Assembly (NCBI RefSeq): GCF_018130505.1
Contig: NZ_JAFCKH010000011.1
Location: 124,001 to 188,000, forward strand
Source of the DNA: Bradyrhizobium tropiciagri
GTDB lineage: Bacteria; Pseudomonadota; Alphaproteobacteria; Rhizobiales; Xanthobacteraceae
Direction of reading: 5' to 3'
Length of the DNA: 64,000 nt
Below the pieces are notes generated by a model. The model was not told the DNA's origin. It saw nothing but the letters and a program-made list of their open reading frames with translations, and made no database searches. The position numbers and the translations under genes were made by a program. The stretch's first letter is position 1; each line of letters opens with the position of its first letter. Below, piece by piece: positions 7,873 to 16,260 of the stretch.

Positions 7873-8754
7873 ATGGGCGGCCAGCTTGCGGGGCCGCCGA
7901 TGAGGAAGTTCGCCGGACTTGCGACTTTCGGTGCCGCTTTCCTCGCCGTGCTCCTGATCGGGAGCGCGGACGGCAAGCCTGCGGCGGCAGCCGAAGCTCC
8001 TCCCGCCCTCGTCGAGTTCGAAAGTCCGCTCAGCAACACGCAGCCGCTGCAGGGCCTGTTGCGGCGGCCGGAGCGGCCGGGTCTGCTGCCCGCCGTGGTG
8101 TTGCTGCATGGCTGCACCGGGCAGTGGCGCGAGCTCGATGAGCGCTGGGGCAAACGGCTCGCGGCCTGGGGCTATGTCACGCTCACCGTGGACCGGTTCG
8201 GCCCGCGCGGCATCGGCAACGCGTGCACCGGCGGCGTCCCCATGACAATGGTTCGCGACGCCTATCGCGCGCTGAGCTTCCTGAGCCGGCAATCCCTGGT
8301 CGACCCGGAACGCATTGCCGTGATCGGGTTCTCGCAAGGTGGATGGCTCGCAATGATCTCGGTCGAGCGCGGCGCGATCGAAATCAATGCGACTGAGAAA
8401 TTCCGCGCCGCCGTCGCCTTCTATCCGCGCTGCCTCGCCATCAAGGGCAACATGACGGTGCCGACCCTGATCATGGTCGGCGAGCTCGACGACTGGACGC
8501 CGGCGAAGGAGTGCCGGAACCTGGCGGAGGGTCGCGACGATGACGGCATCTCGCGGCAGCCCGGCCTCGGCTATCCGATCGAGCTGATCGTCTTGCCCGG
8601 CGCCTATCACGATTTCGACATGCCGCAATACCGCACGCCGGGGCAGTTGCTCGGTCATCGCCTGGAATTCAACGAGCAGGCCCGCGATCAGTCCATCGAC
8701 GCTCTCAGGAAATTCCTGTATGCGACGATCGGCGGGCAAGAGAAAACACAATGA
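7873..8754 (+). CDS. Exported dienelactone-hydrolase-family protein
   Basis: A 293-residue alpha/beta hydrolase related to dienelactone hydrolase. A hydrophobic N-terminus (GLATFGAAFLAVLLIGS) suggests export. Motifs: LLHGCTGQW (oxyanion region), nucleophile elbow GFSQGG with Ser instead of the Cys of classical dienelactone hydrolases, acid in GELDDWTP, and catalytic His in GAYHDFDMP. The start at 7873 has GGAG 7 nt upstream; an internal ATG at 7900 (MRKFAG) would give a cleaner signal peptide. The stop overlaps the next start as ATGA (8751-8754), so the dehalogenase gene is translationally coupled. Confidence 0.85.
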   Translation: MGGQLAGPPMRKFAGLATFGAAFLAVLLIGSADGKPAAAAEAPPALVEFESPLSNTQPLQGLLRRPERPGLLPAVVLLHGCTGQWRELDERWGKRLAAWGYVTLTVDRFGPRGIGNACTGGVPMTMVRDAYRALSFLSRQSLVDPERIAVIGFSQGGWLAMISVERGAIEINATEKFRAAVAFYPRCLAIKGNMTVPTLIMVGELDDWTPAKECRNLAEGRDDDGISRQPGLGYPIELIVLPGAYHDFDMPQYRTPGQLLGHRLEFNEQARDQSIDALRKFLYATIGGQEKTQ

Positions 8755-9494
8755 CCATCAAAGCAATCGTCTTCGACGCCTACGGCACGCTCTACGATGT
8801 CCAGTCGGTGGCCGATGTCACCGAGGACGCCTTTCCGGGTTACGGCGATATCATCACCCAGATCTGGCGGATCAAGCAGCTCGAATATTCCTGGATGCGC
8901 ACCCTGATGCGGCGTTACCAGGACTTCTCTGTCGCCACCCGCGATTCGCTGGCCTACACGCTGCGCAGCCTCGGCCTGCAATATGATGCGGCGACCTTTG
9001 CCCGCATCGTCGACAAGTACCAGCACCTCGCGCTGTATTCGGACGCCGTGGCGGCGCTGGAGGCGATGAAGGACAAGAAGCTCGCGATCCTCTCCAACGG
9101 CAGCCCCGACATGCTGAACGCGCTGGTGCGCAATTCAGGGCTCGACCGGCTGCTCGATGCCACGATCAGCGTCGATGCCCACAAGGTGTTCAAGCCGGCG
9201 CCCGAGGCCTACACGCTGATCGAGGAGGTGCTGAAGGTCGCACCGTCAGAGGTGCTGTTCATCTCCTCCAACCCGTGGGACGCCTGCGGCGCCAAGTCAT
9301 TCGGCCTCAACGTCGCCTGGATCGAGCGGGTGACGCCGGAGGCGATGGCGCTGGCCTGCGTCGAGAGCGACACCGTCACCCCGTTGACGATGTTCAAGGC
9401 CCTGCGTACCCAGATGGACGAGCTCGGTGTCGCGCCCGATCACCGCATCCATGGCCTCTCCGAGCTTCCCGCGCTGGTGTCCGCCAGATCCTGA
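8751..9494 (+). CDS. L-2-haloacid dehalogenase (HAD superfamily, type II)
   Basis: A 247-residue cytosolic HAD hydrolase. Motif I is FDAYGTLYD (nucleophile Asp9, Thr13), motif II is LSNGSPDML, the Lys is in KVFKPAPEAY, and the late motif SSNPWDACGAKSFGL is the signature of type II haloacid dehalogenases, which replace halide on L-2-haloacids with hydroxyl by an aspartyl ester. Overlaps the upstream hydrolase by 4 bp. Length is at the upper end of the family (about 220-245). The motifs support the subfamily well; true activity on haloacids is inferred. Confidence 0.88.
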   Translation: MTIKAIVFDAYGTLYDVQSVADVTEDAFPGYGDIITQIWRIKQLEYSWMRTLMRRYQDFSVATRDSLAYTLRSLGLQYDAATFARIVDKYQHLALYSDAVAALEAMKDKKLAILSNGSPDMLNALVRNSGLDRLLDATISVDAHKVFKPAPEAYTLIEEVLKVAPSEVLFISSNPWDACGAKSFGLNVAWIERVTPEAMALACVESDTVTPLTMFKALRTQMDELGVAPDHRIHGLSELPALVSARS

Positions 9495-9516
9495 GCAGTT
9501 AGGGGTTCTGAACAGT

Positions 9517-10068
9517 ATGAGTCTCGCCTCCGTTCGCGCCTTCTTCGCCGAGAGGGCGCCCGATATCTCCGTGATCGAATCCCAGATCAGTTCCGCGACT
9601 GTCGTGCTGGCGGCGGAAGCCTATGGCGTCGAGCCGGCGCGGATCGCCAAGACGCTGAGCCTGCGCGTCGGCGACCGCGTGGTGCTGATCGTCGCCAGCG
9701 GCACCGCGCGGATGGACAACAAGAAGGTGAAGACGCTGTTCGGCGGCAAGCCGAAGATGCTCGGCCTCGACGAGGTCGCCGAGATCACCGGCCACGAGGT
9801 CGGCGGCGTCTGTCCGTTCGGACTGAAGTCGCCGTTGCCGGTCTATTGCGACGTGTCGCTGAAGGCGTTCGACATCGTCGTGCCGGCGGCGGGCTCGACC
9901 CACAGCGCGGTGCGCATCACGCCCGACCGGATGGCGGAACTGACAGCGGCCGAGTGGGTCGATGTTTGCGAGGTGCGATCCCAAGAGCGACCTGACGAGC
10001 GCCTCTTGGAAACTCAGTCGTCGTCATCGTCGAACGAGGGCCGCGACGGCGCGACCGGGGCCGGCTGA
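9517..10068 (+). CDS. ybaK: YbaK/EbsC-type aminoacyl-tRNA deacylase with an antisense-derived tail
   Basis: A 183-residue protein of the YbaK/ProX family, which clears mischarged tRNA such as Cys-tRNA(Pro). The fold core is clear: AKTLSLRVGDRVVLIVASG, the conserved DNKKVKTLFG, EITGHEVGGVCPFGL with the conserved GG.CPFG loop, and AGSTHSAVRIT. The usual protein ends near EWVDVCEV (about residue 154). Here about 29 further residues follow, ending SSSSSNEGRDGATGAG, and the last 55 bp overlap the 3' end of the convergent gene. A lost ancestral stop is the simplest explanation. It lies 22 bp after the dehalogenase and is probably co-transcribed. Confidence 0.88.
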   Translation: MSLASVRAFFAERAPDISVIESQISSATVVLAAEAYGVEPARIAKTLSLRVGDRVVLIVASGTARMDNKKVKTLFGGKPKMLGLDEVAEITGHEVGGVCPFGLKSPLPVYCDVSLKAFDIVVPAAGSTHSAVRITPDRMAELTAAEWVDVCEVRSQERPDERLLETQSSSSSNEGRDGATGAG

Positions 10069-10388
10069 ATCGGCTGCGGCGCGCGCGGCCGCTGCATCGT
10101 CTGCGGCTGTGGTGCGCGGCCCTGCGTTTGCGGCTGCCCGGCCTGCTGCTGTGCCTGTGACTCGAACACCGCACGGCAGGAGCGGCCGAGCAGCGCCGTG
10201 TTCTGCCGCAGGCAGGCGACGATCCGGTTGGTGTCGGGAATCTGGTCGCTGCACAGCCGCATCACATCGGGCGTGCAGGCCATCTGCTGTTCCCAGGTTC
10301 CACGATATTCCTGTGAGAGCGCCGGCGTCGCCGCGGCTGCGCCGCCGATGACGATCGCAAGGCTCAGGACAGTCCGATGCATTTGCAT
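10014..10388 (-). CDS. Exported cysteine-containing protein with Gln/Pro-rich acidic tail
   Basis: A 124-residue protein. The signal peptide MQMHRTVLSLAIVIGGAAAA...ALS is cleaved near residue 25. The mature part has a four-Cys module: MACTPDVMRLCSDQIPD, then IVACLRQNTALLGRSCRAVF, matching the spacing seen in small Cys-rich repeat proteins of Rhizobiales. The C-terminal half is Gln/Pro-rich (QAQQQAGQPQTQGRAPQPQ) and ends FDDDDD. The start at 10388 is chosen for the signal peptide; the frame extends to 10484. Its 3' end overlaps the convergent ybaK by 55 bp, and its five Asp codons are antisense to the five-Ser run of YbaK. Function unknown. Confidence 0.7.
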   Translation of the reverse strand: MQMHRTVLSLAIVIGGAAAATPALSQEYRGTWEQQMACTPDVMRLCSDQIPDTNRIVACLRQNTALLGRSCRAVFESQAQQQAGQPQTQGRAPQPQTMQRPRAPQPIQPAPVAPSRPSFDDDDD

Positions 10389-10514
10389 GCCGCGTCCCTC
10401 ATTCGATAGAGCGCGCAATCTTGCGCGCCACACATGCGCCAAAGCTGACAAGTGAATGCGGCCAAGGATCGTTCGCCGGGACAACTAAATGTGAAGATGA
10501 GTGGCCGAAGTTCC

Positions 10515-11504
10515 CTACTCGACCTTTCCGATCTTCTTCACGGCCGCGATCAAGCGCGCGCTGTCGGCTGCAACAAATGTTGAGAACTCGGGTGCGTCGA
10601 GATAGGCGATGGGACTGCCCGCGGTCTCGAAGGTCCTGACCACCTCCGGCGCCTTCACCGCTTGCGCCATCGCCTCGCGCAGCCGGTTCATGATCGGAGC
10701 CGGCAGCGCAGCCTGCGCGAACAATCCCGCCCAGATGTAGAACTCGACATCCTTGTAGCCGAGTTCCTTGAAGGTCGGCAGATCGGGAAAGCTTGCGATC
10801 CGCTCGGCGCCCCAATTGGCCAGCACGCGCATCTTGCCGTCGGCCACCTGCTGCTTCAGCGTGCCCGGCGCCGACGCCAGCGCCTGCACCGTGCCCGAGA
10901 GCAGCGCGGTGAGTGCGGGCCCGGCGCCGCGGAACGGCACGTGCAGCAGCTTGATCCCCGCGCTCGCGGCGAACATCTCCATCGCGACATGCAGCGTGCC
11001 GTACGGGCCGGACGAGCCGTAGGGAATCTGGCCCGGGCGCTTCTTCGCGTCGTCGACGAACTCCTGCAGCGTCTGCCACGGCGCCGAAGCCGGCACCGCG
11101 AGCAGCGTTGGATCGGCGAGCACGCGCGCGATCGGCGCGAACTGCGAAACTTCATAGGCGATCGGACGATCGAACAGCCGATCCGCCTCGGGAAGCACCG
11201 CGAGCGAGGACAGCGTCATCAGCAGCGTGTAGCCATCGGGCTCGGCGCGCGCGGCCTGCGCATTGCCGATCGACCCGCCCGCCCCGCCGGCGCGGTTGTC
11301 GACGATCACCGGCTTGCCCAGGATCCGCTCCAGCGCCGCCGCCACCGGCCGCGCCGCGAGATCGGCCTGACCGCCGGCCGGAAACGGCACGATCATCGTG
11401 ATGTTGCGGGTGGGATAGGCGCCTTGCGCGAAGGCGGAGTTGGTCAGCGCGGTGTGCGCGATCGGCAATGCGGCAGCAGCGCGCAGAAGTTCGCGGCGGT
11501 TCAT
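10515..11504 (-). CDS. TctC/Bug-family periplasmic solute-binding protein (orphan)
   Basis: A 329-residue extracytoplasmic receptor of the tripartite tricarboxylate transporter (Bug) family. The N-terminus MNRRELLRAAAALPIAHTAL has a twin-arginine-like NRRELL motif, suggesting Tat export. Family motifs are MIVPFPAGGQADLAARP, VDNRAGGAGGSIGN, PDGYTLLM and YGSSGPYGTLHVAMEMF. The start has a GGGGAGAAAC ribosome site. No tctA or tctB is adjacent; orphan binding proteins are frequent in this family and may use a remote permease or act as sensors. Its ligand is probably a carboxylate, not otherwise predictable. Confidence 0.88.
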   Translation of the reverse strand: MNRRELLRAAAALPIAHTALTNSAFAQGAYPTRNITMIVPFPAGGQADLAARPVAAALERILGKPVIVDNRAGGAGGSIGNAQAARAEPDGYTLLMTLSSLAVLPEADRLFDRPIAYEVSQFAPIARVLADPTLLAVPASAPWQTLQEFVDDAKKRPGQIPYGSSGPYGTLHVAMEMFAASAGIKLLHVPFRGAGPALTALLSGTVQALASAPGTLKQQVADGKMRVLANWGAERIASFPDLPTFKELGYKDVEFYIWAGLFAQAALPAPIMNRLREAMAQAVKAPEVVRTFETAGSPIAYLDAPEFSTFVAADSARLIAAVKKIGKVE

Positions 11505-11565
11505 GAGTTTCTCCCCAGCGGTTTGTTATCGTTGTGCCGCAAGGTAGCCGCGATAGCGCCCGCCG

Positions 11566-12480
11566 TCACCCCGACCGCTTCTTTCCTTTGGCGAAATGCT
11601 TCGCCAGGAAATCCGCGAGCACTTCGACGCGGGCGGGGCGCGGGCCGCCGGGCGGGGTGACGAAATGGAGCGCGGCCTCGGGCTGCTTCCAGCCCTTCAG
11701 GATCACCTCCACCTCGCCGCGCGCGATCGCATCGCCGACGATGAAGTCGGGCAGATCGGCGATGCCGAGGCCGGCAAGCAGTGCCGGCATCAAGACTTCG
11801 CCATTGTTGACGCGCAGCTGGCCGGCGGGGCGCACATTGGCCTGCTCGCCGGCGGCATTGGTGTACTGCCAGACGCCCTGCGTCGAGAGATAGGCGTATC
11901 CGAAGCATTTGTGATCGGCGAGATGCATCGGATGCGTCGGCCGGCCATACCGCTTCAGGTAGGACGGCGCCGCCACCGTGTAGCGCGGCATCCCGCACAG
12001 CCGCCGCGCGATCAGCGAGGAGTCCGGCAGCCGAGCGATGCGCAGGCCGGCATCGAAGCCCTCGCCGATCAAATCGACCGTCGCATCGCTGAGATGCAGG
12101 TCGATCGAGACCTCGGGATAGGCTTCCAGAAATTCCGGTAGCAACGGCGCCACCGTCTTGATGCCGAAACTCATCGGCACGGCGAGCCGCACCAGGCCGC
12201 GCGGCGTGGTCGACTGCGCCAGCGCCTCGTTCTCCGCGGCTTCGCCATCGGCAAGCAGCCGCGCCGCGCGTTCCGAGAGTTTCTGGCCGGCGTCGGTCAA
12301 CGCCAGCCGCCGCGAGGTGCGGTTGAACAGCCGCGCGCCGAGCCGCTCCTCCAGCCGGCTGACCGCCTTGGACACAGTTGCCTTGGACAGCGAGAGCTCG
12401 CTCGCGGCAGCGGCAAACGACCGTAATTCCACGACTTTTGCGAAAATCGCGAGCGCCTCGAAGTCCGGCAGCTTCGCCAT
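11566..12480 (-). CDS. LysR-family transcriptional regulator
   Basis: A 304-residue LTTR. The winged HTH spans about residues 1-65: FEALAIFAKVVELRSFAAAA then SELSLSKATVSKAVSRLEE and GARLFNRTSRRLALT. The effector domain follows from about 90. Start at 12480 with GGGGAAAG upstream. It is divergent from pirin and wrbA across 125 bp, an arrangement in which an LTTR usually controls the divergent genes and itself. Pirin and WrbA relate to quinone or redox stress, so a quinone-like or oxidative signal is a reasonable guess. Confidence 0.92.
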   Translation of the reverse strand: MAKLPDFEALAIFAKVVELRSFAAAASELSLSKATVSKAVSRLEERLGARLFNRTSRRLALTDAGQKLSERAARLLADGEAAENEALAQSTTPRGLVRLAVPMSFGIKTVAPLLPEFLEAYPEVSIDLHLSDATVDLIGEGFDAGLRIARLPDSSLIARRLCGMPRYTVAAPSYLKRYGRPTHPMHLADHKCFGYAYLSTQGVWQYTNAAGEQANVRPAGQLRVNNGEVLMPALLAGLGIADLPDFIVGDAIARGEVEVILKGWKQPEAALHFVTPPGGPRPARVEVLADFLAKHFAKGKKRSG

Positions 12481-12508
12481 GGCAGCTTTCCCCTTCCGCC
12501 TAATTAAG

Positions 12509-12541
12509 GAAACAATGAGTTTCGATAGTTTCTATTTCTAT
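12509..12541. promoter_or_regulatory. Candidate LysR operator between the LysR gene and pirin
   Basis: GAAAC-AATGA-GTTTC (12509-12523) is a perfect 5+5 bp inverted repeat, immediately followed by ATAG-TTT-CTAT (12525-12535) and a second CTAT (12538-12541). The cluster is the only AT-rich patch in the divergent promoter region, as expected for an LTTR recognition and activation site. Confidence 0.4.
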
Positions 12542-12605
12542 ACCACGGCGGACGGCATATCCAAGCGCCAACAGAAGTTAGCCCACGCAATCAAGGGGAA
12601 TTCAC

Positions 12606-13304
12606 ATGATCGAACTGAGACCATTCGCAAAGCTCGGCGGCGCCGACCACGGCTGGCTGAAGGCGAAGCACCACTTCTCCTTCGCAAGCTATTACGATCC
12701 CGCCAATGTGAGCCACGGCGCACTCCGGGTATGGAATGATGACGAGATCGCGCCGAACACCGGCTTTCCCGCGCATCCTCATTCCAACATGGAGATCATC
12801 ACCTATGTCCGCGAAGGTGCGATCACGCACCAGGATTCGCTCGGCAACAAGGGACGCACCGAAGCGGGCGACGTGCAGGTGATGAGCGCCGGCAGCGGCA
12901 TCCGTCACTCCGAGTACAATCTGGAGCCGGCCAAGACCAAGATCTTCCAGATCTGGATCGAGCCGACCACGAAGGGCGGCCATCCGACCTGGGGCTCGAA
13001 GCCGTTCCCGAAGGCCGACCGCTCCGGCAAGCTCGTCACCATCGCCTCCGGAATCGACGGCGACAGCGACGCGCTGCCGATCCGCGCCGATGCGCGGGTG
13101 CTCGCCACCACGCTGAAGGCCGGCGAGAGCGCGGAATATTCCGCCGACAAGAGCCGCCACCTCTACCTGGTGCCGGCGGCCGGCAGCGTCGAAGTCAACG
13201 GCGTGCGCGTCAATGCGCGCGACGGCGCTGCGATCCGCGACGAGGCCACGCTGAAGATCACAGCGCTCGAGGACGCCGAGCTGGTGCTCGTCGACGCGGC
13301 GTAA
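12606..13304 (+). CDS. Pirin family protein (YhhW-type bicupin)
   Basis: A 232-residue bicupin. The N-terminal cupin has the metal set His57, His59 (HPHSNMEI), His101 and Glu103 (GIRHSEYN), positions that match the iron ligands of human pirin and E. coli YhhW, which has quercetinase activity. The [12 protein letters not shown] linker and the second, degenerate cupin (about 130-232) are typical. The ribosome site AAGGGGAA precedes the ATG. It is followed by wrbA 82 bp downstream and is divergent from the LysR gene, so probably a LysR-controlled redox-response pair. Confidence 0.92.
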   Translation: MIELRPFAKLGGADHGWLKAKHHFSFASYYDPANVSHGALRVWNDDEIAPNTGFPAHPHSNMEIITYVREGAITHQDSLGNKGRTEAGDVQVMSAGSGIRHSEYNLEPAKTKIFQIWIEPTTKGGHPTWGSKPFPKADRSGKLVTIASGIDGDSDALPIRADARVLATTLKAGESAEYSADKSRHLYLVPAAGSVEVNGVRVNARDGAAIRDEATLKITALEDAELVLVDAA

Positions 13305-13318
13305 ATCTCTCTCACCTC

Positions 13319-13342
13319 ATGCGCGGACGGATGTCCGCGCAT
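13319..13342 (+). other. Stem-loop between pirin and wrbA
   Basis: ATGCGCGGAC-GGAT-GTCCGCGCAT is a perfect 10-bp stem with a 4-nt loop, 14 bp after the pirin stop and 44 bp before wrbA. There is no U-run after it, so it may be an attenuator or an RNA-processing or stability element rather than a classical terminator. Confidence 0.55.
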
Positions 13343-13386
13343 GTCCCTCCCCAAAACCACCCCCTGAAACCAAAAAGGAAGCCATC

Positions 13387-13986
13387 ATGGCCAAGGTTCT
13401 CGTTCTCTATTATTCGGCATACGGTCACATCGAGGCGATGGCGAATGCCGTCGCGCAAGGGGCGCGCGAAGCCGGCGCCACCGTCGACATCAAGCGCGTG
13501 CCCGAGCTGGTGCCGGCCGAGGTCGCAAAGGCCTCGTACTACAAGCTCGACCAGGCCGCGCCGATCGCCACGATTGACGACCTCGCCAATTACGATGCTG
13601 TCATCGTCGGCACCGGCACCCGGTTCGGCCGCATGGCATCGCAGATGGCCAACTTCCTCGACCAGGCCGGCGGCCTCTGGGCCAGGGGCGCGCTCAACGG
13701 CAAGGTCGGCGGCGCCTTCACCTCGACCGCGACCCAGCATGGCGGCCAGGAGACCACGCTGTTCTCCATCATCACCAACCTGCTGCATTTCGGCATGACG
13801 GTGGTCGGCCTGAACTACGGTTTCGCCGGCCAGATGAAGCTCGACGAAGTCACCGGCGGCGCGCCCTACGGCGCGACCACGATCACCGGCGGCGACGGCA
13901 GCCGCCAGCCGAGCGAGAACGAGCTCGCCGGCGCGCGCTATCAGGGCCGCGCGATTGCGGAGACCGCGAAGAAGCTGCACGGCTAA
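13387..13986 (+). CDS. wrbA: NAD(P)H:quinone oxidoreductase, type IV
   Basis: A 199-residue flavodoxin-like enzyme of the usual WrbA length; it reduces quinones by two electrons using FMN and NAD(P)H. FMN-binding segments: [12 protein letters not shown] at the N-terminus, [19 protein letters not shown] (about 77-95), and [11 protein letters not shown] (about 115-125). The C-terminal [19 protein letters not shown] is a signature of WrbA. Second gene after pirin under a likely LysR control region. Confidence 0.95.
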   Translation: MAKVLVLYYSAYGHIEAMANAVAQGAREAGATVDIKRVPELVPAEVAKASYYKLDQAAPIATIDDLANYDAVIVGTGTRFGRMASQMANFLDQAGGLWARGALNGKVGGAFTSTATQHGGQETTLFSIITNLLHFGMTVVGLNYGFAGQMKLDEVTGGAPYGATTITGGDGSRQPSENELAGARYQGRAIAETAKKLHG

Positions 13987-13993
13987 GGCGCTG

Positions 13994-14025
13994 GGGGCGG
14001 CATTCTCAATCGTGAATGCCGCCCC
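13994..14025 (+). terminator. Strong hairpin after wrbA
   Basis: GGGGCGGCATTC (13994-14005) and GAATGCCGCCCC (14014-14025) form a perfect 12-bp stem with an 8-nt loop, starting 7 bp after the wrbA stop. No U-tract follows, so termination efficiency is uncertain. Confidence 0.6.
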
Positions 14026-14096
14026 GGCATCGCGCCGTCCGCAACATCACCTTTCAATGATAGAGTATGGCTCGCGTACCGGCCCGGGAGTTTGTC

Positions 14097-15044
14097 ATGA
14101 ACGGCACTGCAAAGACCGGCTGGCCGGAACTGCCGACTGCGGCGTGGCGTGACACCAGCCTGACGCTCCAGCTCTGGACCCAGATCGTCGGCAAGATCCG
14201 CCTGACCAAGTCGCCCTGGCTCAATCATTCCTGGCACGTCACGCTCTATGTCACCGCGCGCGGGCTGACGACCTCGCCGATCCCGGACGGCGACCGCACG
14301 TTCCAGATCGACTTCGATTTCATCGATCACATCCTGCGCATCTCGACCAGCGACGGCACCGAACGGCAGTTCGCGCTGGCCGGGCATTCGGTCGCGAGCT
14401 TCTACGCCACGATCATGGCGAGCTTGAATGATCTCGGCGTCGACGTCGCGATCGACGAGACGCCGAACGAAATGCCCGACCCCGTCAGGTTTTCGCAGGA
14501 TACAGAGCACGCGTCCTATGACGCAGACGCGGTGCGCCGCTTCCACCAGATCCTGGTGAACTCCGATCGCGTGTTCAAGCACTTCCGCACCGGCTTTCTC
14601 GGCAAGGCCAGCCCAGTGCATTTCTTCTGGGGCAGCTTCGATCTCGCAGTCACGCGCTTCTCCGGCCGCACCGCGCCGCGGCATCCTGGCGGCGTGCCGC
14701 ATCTGCCCGATGCGGTGGCGCACGAGGCTTATTCGCACGAGGTCAGCAGCGCCGGCTTTTGGCCGGGCGGCGGCGCCATCGATTATCCCGCGTTCTATTC
14801 CTACGCCTATCCGGAACCGCCGGGTTATCGCACCAAGCCGGTGCAGCCGGATGCGGCGTCCTTCAACGAGGCGCTCGGCGAATTCATCCTGCCCTACGAC
14901 GCCGTACGCACCGCTCCGGATCCCGACCGCGCGCTCCTCGACTTCCTGCAGTCGAGCTATGAGGCCGCCGCGATCAGCGCGAACTGGGACCGCGGCGCGC
15001 TCGAATGTGCGCCGGGGCAACCGGGCGTGGTCAGAAATATCTAG
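14097..15044 (+). CDS. DUF5996 family protein
   Basis: A 315-residue protein matching DUF5996 along its length. Recognisable segments: WPELPTAAWRDTSLTLQLWT, KSPWLNHSWHVTLYVTARGL, GKASPVHFFWGSFDLAVTRF and SHEVSSAGFWPGGG. Function unknown; the many conserved Trp, His and Arg residues suggest an enzyme or ligand-binding fold. The start at 14097 (MNGTAKTG) has GGGAG 8 nt upstream; an ATG at 14067 would add 10 residues. No signal peptide. It ends 70 bp before the convergent cupin-like gene, with no operon partner. Confidence 0.82.
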   Translation: MNGTAKTGWPELPTAAWRDTSLTLQLWTQIVGKIRLTKSPWLNHSWHVTLYVTARGLTTSPIPDGDRTFQIDFDFIDHILRISTSDGTERQFALAGHSVASFYATIMASLNDLGVDVAIDETPNEMPDPVRFSQDTEHASYDADAVRRFHQILVNSDRVFKHFRTGFLGKASPVHFFWGSFDLAVTRFSGRTAPRHPGGVPHLPDAVAHEAYSHEVSSAGFWPGGGAIDYPAFYSYAYPEPPGYRTKPVQPDAASFNEALGEFILPYDAVRTAPDPDRALLDFLQSSYEAAAISANWDRGALECAPGQPGVVRNI

Positions 15045-15114
15045 CTGAGATCACGCATGCCGACCGGCCGTTGTCGTCAACGCCGGCGATCTCGGATCTT
15101 TGTCCTGCCCCATC

Positions 15115-16062
15115 TTACGCCGCCACCAGTGCCGTCTTCGGCAGATCGACGATCTTGCCGAGATCAATCTCGTCGAGGCGGAAATCGATCGGGCGGCGCG
15201 CAACGCGTTCGCGCTTCGACTGTTGGCTGTCGCGCAGCAGCTTCTGCATCATTTGCTTGGCGAAGAACACCGGGCCGCGGATGCTGCGGCTGCGCGGGGT
15301 ATGGCCGAATCTATGGCGCAGCATGCCGTTGGCGAGATGCAGGGTTCGCGCGCGGCGGATCGCGTCGTTCGCATAGGACACTATCATCGAGATGTTGACG
15401 GTGCCGAGGTTCTCCACCCGGTACGGAGCATTGAGCGGCCAGTTCAGCATCTGGCCGGGCTCGAGATCGATCACCTGCGCGTGCCAGTCGTACCAGGGCT
15501 CGTAGGGGATATCGACCTCGGCGTCGAACAGCGCCATGTTCTCGAGATGCTCGGGCTGGATGAATGGCTTCGAGTTGGGATAGACGTAGACGCGCTTGCG
15601 GCCCGCGATCTGGACGAGACCTTGCCCCGGCAATTCGGCGCGATAAGAGACCTGCGCGTCGGGCGAAGAGATCAGGATGCCGGCCTGATGAGTGGGTGCG
15701 TCGAAGCCGGGGATCCTGCCCGCAATCTCGCCGAACATCCGATCGATCATATCGCGGTAGCGGCGGTCGATCGCGGTGACGTTGCGCAGGCTCAGCTGCA
15801 GGCCGCCGCGCCCGATCGCCTCGATCACCTGGCGGCCGCAGAGCTGGCCGATCTCGCCCTCGCGCCAGACCCGGCTCGACCCCGGCGCGCCGGTCTTGAC
15901 CAGGCTGTAATGCTGGCGCGGATAATTCTCGATCAGCGCGGCAAGATCGTCCATCGAGAACGCCTGCTGCTTGTGCATGCTGTGCTCGAGCCGAACCGGA
16001 CGACGGCTCCAGAGCTTGCAATGGTTATCGTTCCAGTCCGTGAGGATCCTGCCTGGCGTCAT
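15115..16062 (-). CDS. Cupin-like (JmjC-fold) protein lacking the metal triad
   Basis: A 315-residue paralogue of the protein at 30203-31138. The alignment is continuous: ILISSPDAQVSYRAELPGQG here versus VLVSSPNAKVPYHADIQGQS there, then IAGRKRVYVYP / ISGVKRVFIYP, DLEPGQMLNWPLNAPYRVEN / DLHPGEMLTWPLYAPHKVEN, and LANGMLRHRFG / YGNGVLRRTLG. The fold is that of cupin-like hydroxylases (JmjC/FIH type), which use an HxD/E...H iron site. Here the three positions are Arg141, Glu143 and Tyr214, so iron-dependent catalysis looks lost. The C-terminus is basic (QQSKRERVARRPIDFR). The start at 16062 has GGGAG upstream. It is divergent from the GH5 gene. A binding or regulatory role is inferred. Confidence 0.75.
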   Translation of the reverse strand: MTPGRILTDWNDNHCKLWSRRPVRLEHSMHKQQAFSMDDLAALIENYPRQHYSLVKTGAPGSSRVWREGEIGQLCGRQVIEAIGRGGLQLSLRNVTAIDRRYRDMIDRMFGEIAGRIPGFDAPTHQAGILISSPDAQVSYRAELPGQGLVQIAGRKRVYVYPNSKPFIQPEHLENMALFDAEVDIPYEPWYDWHAQVIDLEPGQMLNWPLNAPYRVENLGTVNISMIVSYANDAIRRARTLHLANGMLRHRFGHTPRSRSIRGPVFFAKQMMQKLLRDSQQSKRERVARRPIDFRLDEIDLGKIVDLPKTALVAA

Positions 16063-16260
16063 TGTCGTGCTCCCGACCGCCTTGCACCGTTTTGCTCCGT
16101 CCAATGTCCCGTTACGGGACGATGAATTGTTTTGGCAGAAGGACTGGCAAGAAAGGTGCCGTCGTGGCACGTCGCCGCTTACTGGAAGCTAATGTCTCGC
16201 CACTATGGCTAACCGCGACGCTTCCCGTTCCCGCAACCGTCATCGCGAGCTGATCGCCCC

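Noticed and set aside
6958-8751. 597-codon open frame on the minus strand
   Set aside because: Shadow of the amidohydrolase and dienelactone-hydrolase genes, both of which have clear motifs on the plus strand.
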